Below are positions 32,805 through 35,253 of a stretch of 35,253 nucleotides of DNA, one piece after another. The stretch comes from an uncultured Algibacter sp. (GTDB lineage: Bacteria; Bacteroidota; Bacteroidia; Flavobacteriales; Flavobacteriaceae), in NCBI GenBank assembly GCA_937936645.1, contig CALHCQ010000020.1, positions 1-35,253 on the forward strand. Reading direction: 5' to 3'. The position numbers were made by a program, and so were the translations under genes. Each line of letters begins with the position of its first letter. Position 1 is the stretch's first letter. The notes under the pieces were generated by a model. It had not been told where the DNA came from, searched no databases, and saw only the letters and a program-made list of their open reading frames with translations.

Positions 32805-34853
32805 ATGAAAGATTTTATAAATAAACTATATAGAAATCATGCTTTAATTTATAAAGGCTTATTGTTTGTATGTACCACTATTTTTATTGTTTACTTATTT
32901 CCTAAAAATGGTAAGTTTAAGTATAATTTCGAGAAAGGTAAACCTTGGCAATCCGAGAGTTTATATGCGCCTTTTAGTTTTGCTATAAAAAAATCTGAAA
33001 ACGATATAGATAAAGAAAAAAAGCAAATAGTTAACGAGGTGCCTCTTTATTTTAATATAAATAAAGCTATTAAAAATGAAGTTCATTTAAAATACAGAAA
33101 TCAGTTTCAAAATATGTCTATAGATAGTATTTCTAAACCTAATTTAGAAAAACTATATGCTTCTGGTCAAGCCATTCTAGATAGACTTTATACATATGGT
33201 ATTTTAGTAGAAAATTACGATTTCTACAATACAAAATCTGTTGTTATATTAGATAATCGCGTAAAGAAAGCCAGTACTACTTTTAGCAATTTAGTACGCC
33301 AAGAACAGGTTTCTACTATAATTTCTAGGTATTTAAGTGCGAATGATTTATCAGCTTATAAAACCCCGTTAACCTCTTTGTTTTTTGATATAGTAGAGCC
33401 TAATTTGGTTTTCGACAAGGCCTTTTCTAACAAAGCCCTACAGGAAGAGCTAAACAAAGTGTCTTATGTTTATGGCAGTGTGGAAAAAGAAAGTTTAATT
33501 ATTTCTAAAAACGAAGTTGTAGAAGGCGATAAATATCAAAAATTAAAATCGTTACAACTGGAGTTCGAATCTAAAGTATGGAGTGGCACTAATTATCATT
33601 GGATTCTTTTTGCCTATACCTTATTGGTGTCTTTAGCTTTATTAATGCTTTTATTATTTTTAAGGAAGTATAGAAAATCGGTGTTCGAAAACAATACTAA
33701 AGTAACATTTATATTCTTTAACGTTTTGTTAATGATATCTATAACAACGCTGGTTATTAATTTTAACTCTCAGTACCTTTATGTTGTACCTATATGCATA
33801 CTGCCATTAATATTTAAAGCGTTTTTCGATGCTAGGTTAGGTTTGTTTACACACGTTATTACCGTTTTGTTATTAGGGTTTATAGTGCCTAATAATTACG
33901 AGTATATGTTTTTACAAATTATAGCAGGTATTGTTACGGTTTTAACGGTGTCAGAATTGTACAAACGTGCCAATTTATTTATTTCTGTTGGACAAATAAC
34001 ACTGATATACATTATTGCATATTTTGCTTTTTTTGTTATACATGAAGGAAGTATAGAAAAATTAAATTTTAACACCTTTTTACTTTTTATACTTGGAGGC
34101 TTGGCAACTTTATTTGTGCAACCTTTAATATATATTTACGAAAAGCTATTCGGTTTGGTGTCTGATGTATCTCTTTTAGAATTATCAGATACAAATTCAA
34201 AATTATTAAAAGAACTTGCAGATCAATCGCCTGGTACATTTCATCATTCGCTAAATGTTGCAAATTTAGCAGAAGCCTCTGCAAACGAAATTGGAGCTAA
34301 CGCTATGTTGGCTAGAGTAGGGGCGCTTTATCATGATATTGGTAAAATGAAAAATGCCAATTACTTTACAGAAAACCAAGCGACAGGTAAAAATCCACAC
34401 GACGAACTAACAGCTAAAGAAAGTGCAAAAATTATTATAGACCATGTTATAAATGGCATAGAAATAGCCAGAAGAAATAATTTACCAGACCGTGTTGTCG
34501 ATTTTATAAGAACCCACCATGGTAATAGTGTGGTTTATTATTTTTACATGAAAGAAAAAGAAATAAACGAAACAGTAGATCGTAGTTTTTTTAGTTACCC
34601 AGGGCCTAAACCTTTTAGTAAAGAGACCGCTATATTAATGATGTGCGATAGTGTAGAGGCTGCCTCTAAAAGTTTAAAAAATCCTACCTCTACAAAAATA
34701 GATTTGTTTGTAGAAAAAATTATAAATAAACAAATAGAAGCGGGGCAGTTTTTAAATGCAGATATAACTTTTAAAGAAATAGAATCTATAAAAAAAGTGC
34801 TAAAGCGCAAGCTTGCAAATATTTATCATTTACGAATAGAATATCCTGAATAA
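32805..34853 (+). CDS. 7TM receptor with HD phosphodiesterase domain (PgpH-type)
   Basis: With the start at ATG 32805 the product has 682 residues. It holds an N-terminal membrane helix (about 14-32), an extracytoplasmic 7TMR-HDED domain (to about 260), a block of seven membrane helices (about 262-455) and a cytoplasmic HD domain. Metal residues are visible: His480/His481 in FHHSLNVANLAE, His510/Asp511 in LYHDIGKM, and THHGN further on. PgpH of Listeria, with this layout, hydrolyses c-di-AMP. The same role is likely, and a YbbR/CdaR-like gene is nearby, but this is inference. It has its own promoter. Confidence 0.92.
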   Translation: MKDFINKLYRNHALIYKGLLFVCTTIFIVYLFPKNGKFKYNFEKGKPWQSESLYAPFSFAIKKSENDIDKEKKQIVNEVPLYFNINKAIKNEVHLKYRNQFQNMSIDSISKPNLEKLYASGQAILDRLYTYGILVENYDFYNTKSVVILDNRVKKASTTFSNLVRQEQVSTIISRYLSANDLSAYKTPLTSLFFDIVEPNLVFDKAFSNKALQEELNKVSYVYGSVEKESLIISKNEVVEGDKYQKLKSLQLEFESKVWSGTNYHWILFAYTLLVSLALLMLLLFLRKYRKSVFENNTKVTFIFFNVLLMISITTLVINFNSQYLYVVPICILPLIFKAFFDARLGLFTHVITVLLLGFIVPNNYEYMFLQIIAGIVTVLTVSELYKRANLFISVGQITLIYIIAYFAFFVIHEGSIEKLNFNTFLLFILGGLATLFVQPLIYIYEKLFGLVSDVSLLELSDTNSKLLKELADQSPGTFHHSLNVANLAEASANEIGANAMLARVGALYHDIGKMKNANYFTENQATGKNPHDELTAKESAKIIIDHVINGIEIARRNNLPDRVVDFIRTHHGNSVVYYFYMKEKEINETVDRSFFSYPGPKPFSKETAILMMCDSVEAASKSLKNPTSTKIDLFVEKIINKQIEAGQFLNADITFKEIESIKKVLKRKLANIYHLRIEYPE

Positions 34854-34868
34854 TTTTTTTAAAAAAAT
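34853..34868. repeat. T7A7 palindrome after the PgpH-type gene
   Basis: ATTTTTTTAAAAAAAT is a perfect palindrome starting on the last base of the PgpH-type stop codon. It has no GC pairs and is not a classical terminator. It may form bent or easily melted DNA. Confidence 0.4.
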
Positions 34869-34880
34869 ATAAAAAAAGTG

Positions 34881-34910
34881 TTGTAATACTCAAACATTGT
34901 GTTATATTTG
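34881..34910 (+). promoter_or_regulatory. Promoter of the tRNA cluster
   Basis: TTG (34881-34883) and TATATTTG (34903-34910) lie 19 bases apart, a near-ideal Bacteroidota promoter. It ends 36 bases before tRNA-Ser. No other promoter is clear within the cluster, so the three tRNAs are probably one transcript. Confidence 0.8.
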
Positions 34911-34946
34911 CACCCGCAATAAAATGCTAACGTTCATTAAGAATAA

Positions 34947-35030
34947 GGAGAGGTGCCAGAGTGGTAATGGAGCAGATTGCTAATCTGTCGACGGGTAACT
35001 GTCGCCAGGGTTCGAGTCCCTGTCTCTCCG
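34947..35030 (+). tRNA. tRNA-Ser(GCU)
   Basis: The 84-base gene folds as a class II tRNA. The acceptor stem is GGAGAGG/TCTCTCC with one G-T pair. The anticodon stem GCAGA/TCTGT closes the loop TTGCTAA, so the anticodon is GCT for AGC/AGU. There is a variable arm, and a T arm CAGGGTTCGAGTCCCTG. Discriminator G is at 35030. The next bases are CAA, so CCA is not encoded. Confidence 0.95.
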
Positions 35031-35074
35031 CAAAGATATTACTTAAAATAGTATACATGCTATTTTATTTTACT

Positions 35075-35149
35075 CGGGGTGTAGCGTAGCCCGGTTATCG
35101 CGCCACGTTTGGGACGTGGAGGCCGCAGGTTCGAATCCTGCCACCCCGA
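35075..35149 (+). tRNA. tRNA-Pro(UGG)
   Basis: Acceptor CGGGGTG/CACCCCG is perfect. The anticodon stem CCACG/CGTGG closes TTTGGGA, so the anticodon is TGG, reading CCN-type proline codons. The T arm is GCAGGTTCGAATCCTGC. The discriminator is A35149, followed by CAC, so CCA is not encoded. Confidence 0.95.
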
Positions 35150-35178
35150 CACAGTTGTCGTAACAACTTTAAAATTAC

Positions 35179-35252
35179 GGGCTCTTAGCTCAGCTGGATA
35201 GAGCACCTCCCTTCTAAGGAGGCGGTCGAAGGTTCGAATCCTTCAGGGCTCA
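35179..35252 (+). tRNA. tRNA-Arg(UCU)
   Basis: The acceptor GGGCTCT pairs with AGGGCTC, including two G-T wobbles. The anticodon stem CCTCC/GGAGG closes CTTCTAA, so the anticodon is TCT for AGA/AGG arginine. The T arm is GAAGGTTCGAATCCTTC and the discriminator is A35252. The window ends one base later, so the CCA status cannot be seen. Confidence 0.92.
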
Positions 35253-35253
35253 C

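Noticed and set aside
34947-35253. Mobile element attachment at the tRNA cluster
   Set aside because: tRNA genes are common insertion sites, but no integrase or duplicated tRNA end is seen within the window.

Overview
The window is AT-rich chromosomal DNA from a member of the Flavobacteriaceae (Bacteroidota). Three things point there. The promoters carry the Bacteroidota -7 element TAnnTTTG and lack E. coli-style -35/-10 boxes. Strong Shine-Dalgarno sequences are rare. Several genes are lineage markers: a Bacteroidota-type RNA polymerase omega homologue, a DUF4835/PorD protein, a DUF6913 protein and an RprX/RprY-like two-component pair. I see no insertion sequence, phage gene, CRISPR array or broken gene. 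Coding density is high and no gene-free stretch exceeds about 190 bases.

Layout. 1-1753 (minus): the 5' part of a small conserved hypothetical gene, then a DegP/HtrA periplasmic protease. 1896-5060 (plus): dapF, a GNAT acetyltransferase and mltG in tight coupling, then a lysozyme-like exported protein. 5067-7709 (minus): dnaA, a low-molecular-weight protein tyrosine phosphatase and an RsmI-like methyltransferase. 7898-8308 (plus): a YbgC-like thioesterase. 8300-10981 (minus): a LEA14-like lipoprotein, ribD, a HAD phosphatase and a YigZ/IMPACT protein. 11133-14022 (plus): prmC and ligA. 14205-15603 (plus): DUF6913 and dapA. 15793-20795 (plus): bamD, rpoZ, coaBC, porD and recN. 20906-21724 (plus): fabI.

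21834-22939 holds a divergent regulatory pair: a PAS/LOV-like protein with an AraC-type DNA-binding domain, and a 73-residue protein resembling only region 4 of a sigma factor. 23022-25590 (plus): a membrane glycosyltransferase, a YbbR/CdaR-like protein and coaE, joined by TAATG stop/start overlaps. 25657-27935 (plus): a histidine kinase and its response regulator, closed by a long terminator hairpin. 28097-29251 (plus): an exported TlpA-type redox protein. 29318-32680 (minus): a DJ-1/Hsp31-like protein, a Crp/Fnr-type regulator, a cytoplasmic NlpC/P60 peptidase and a thiolase. 32805-34853 (plus): a 7TM-HD (PgpH-type) phosphodiesterase. 34947-35252 (plus): tRNA-Ser(GCU), tRNA-Pro(UGG) and tRNA-Arg(UCU).

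Most genes are housekeeping: lysine/diaminopimelate synthesis and murein turnover (dapF, dapA, mltG, lysozyme-like protein, NlpC/P60), CoA synthesis (coaBC, coaE), DNA replication and repair (dnaA, ligA, recN), envelope assembly (bamD, degP, porD), and possible c-di-AMP control (YbbR/CdaR-like, PgpH). The points most worth following are the LOV-like/AraC regulator paired with an orphan sigma-4-like protein, and three promoters whose -7 box ends exactly four bases before the ATG, which predicts leaderless mRNAs.
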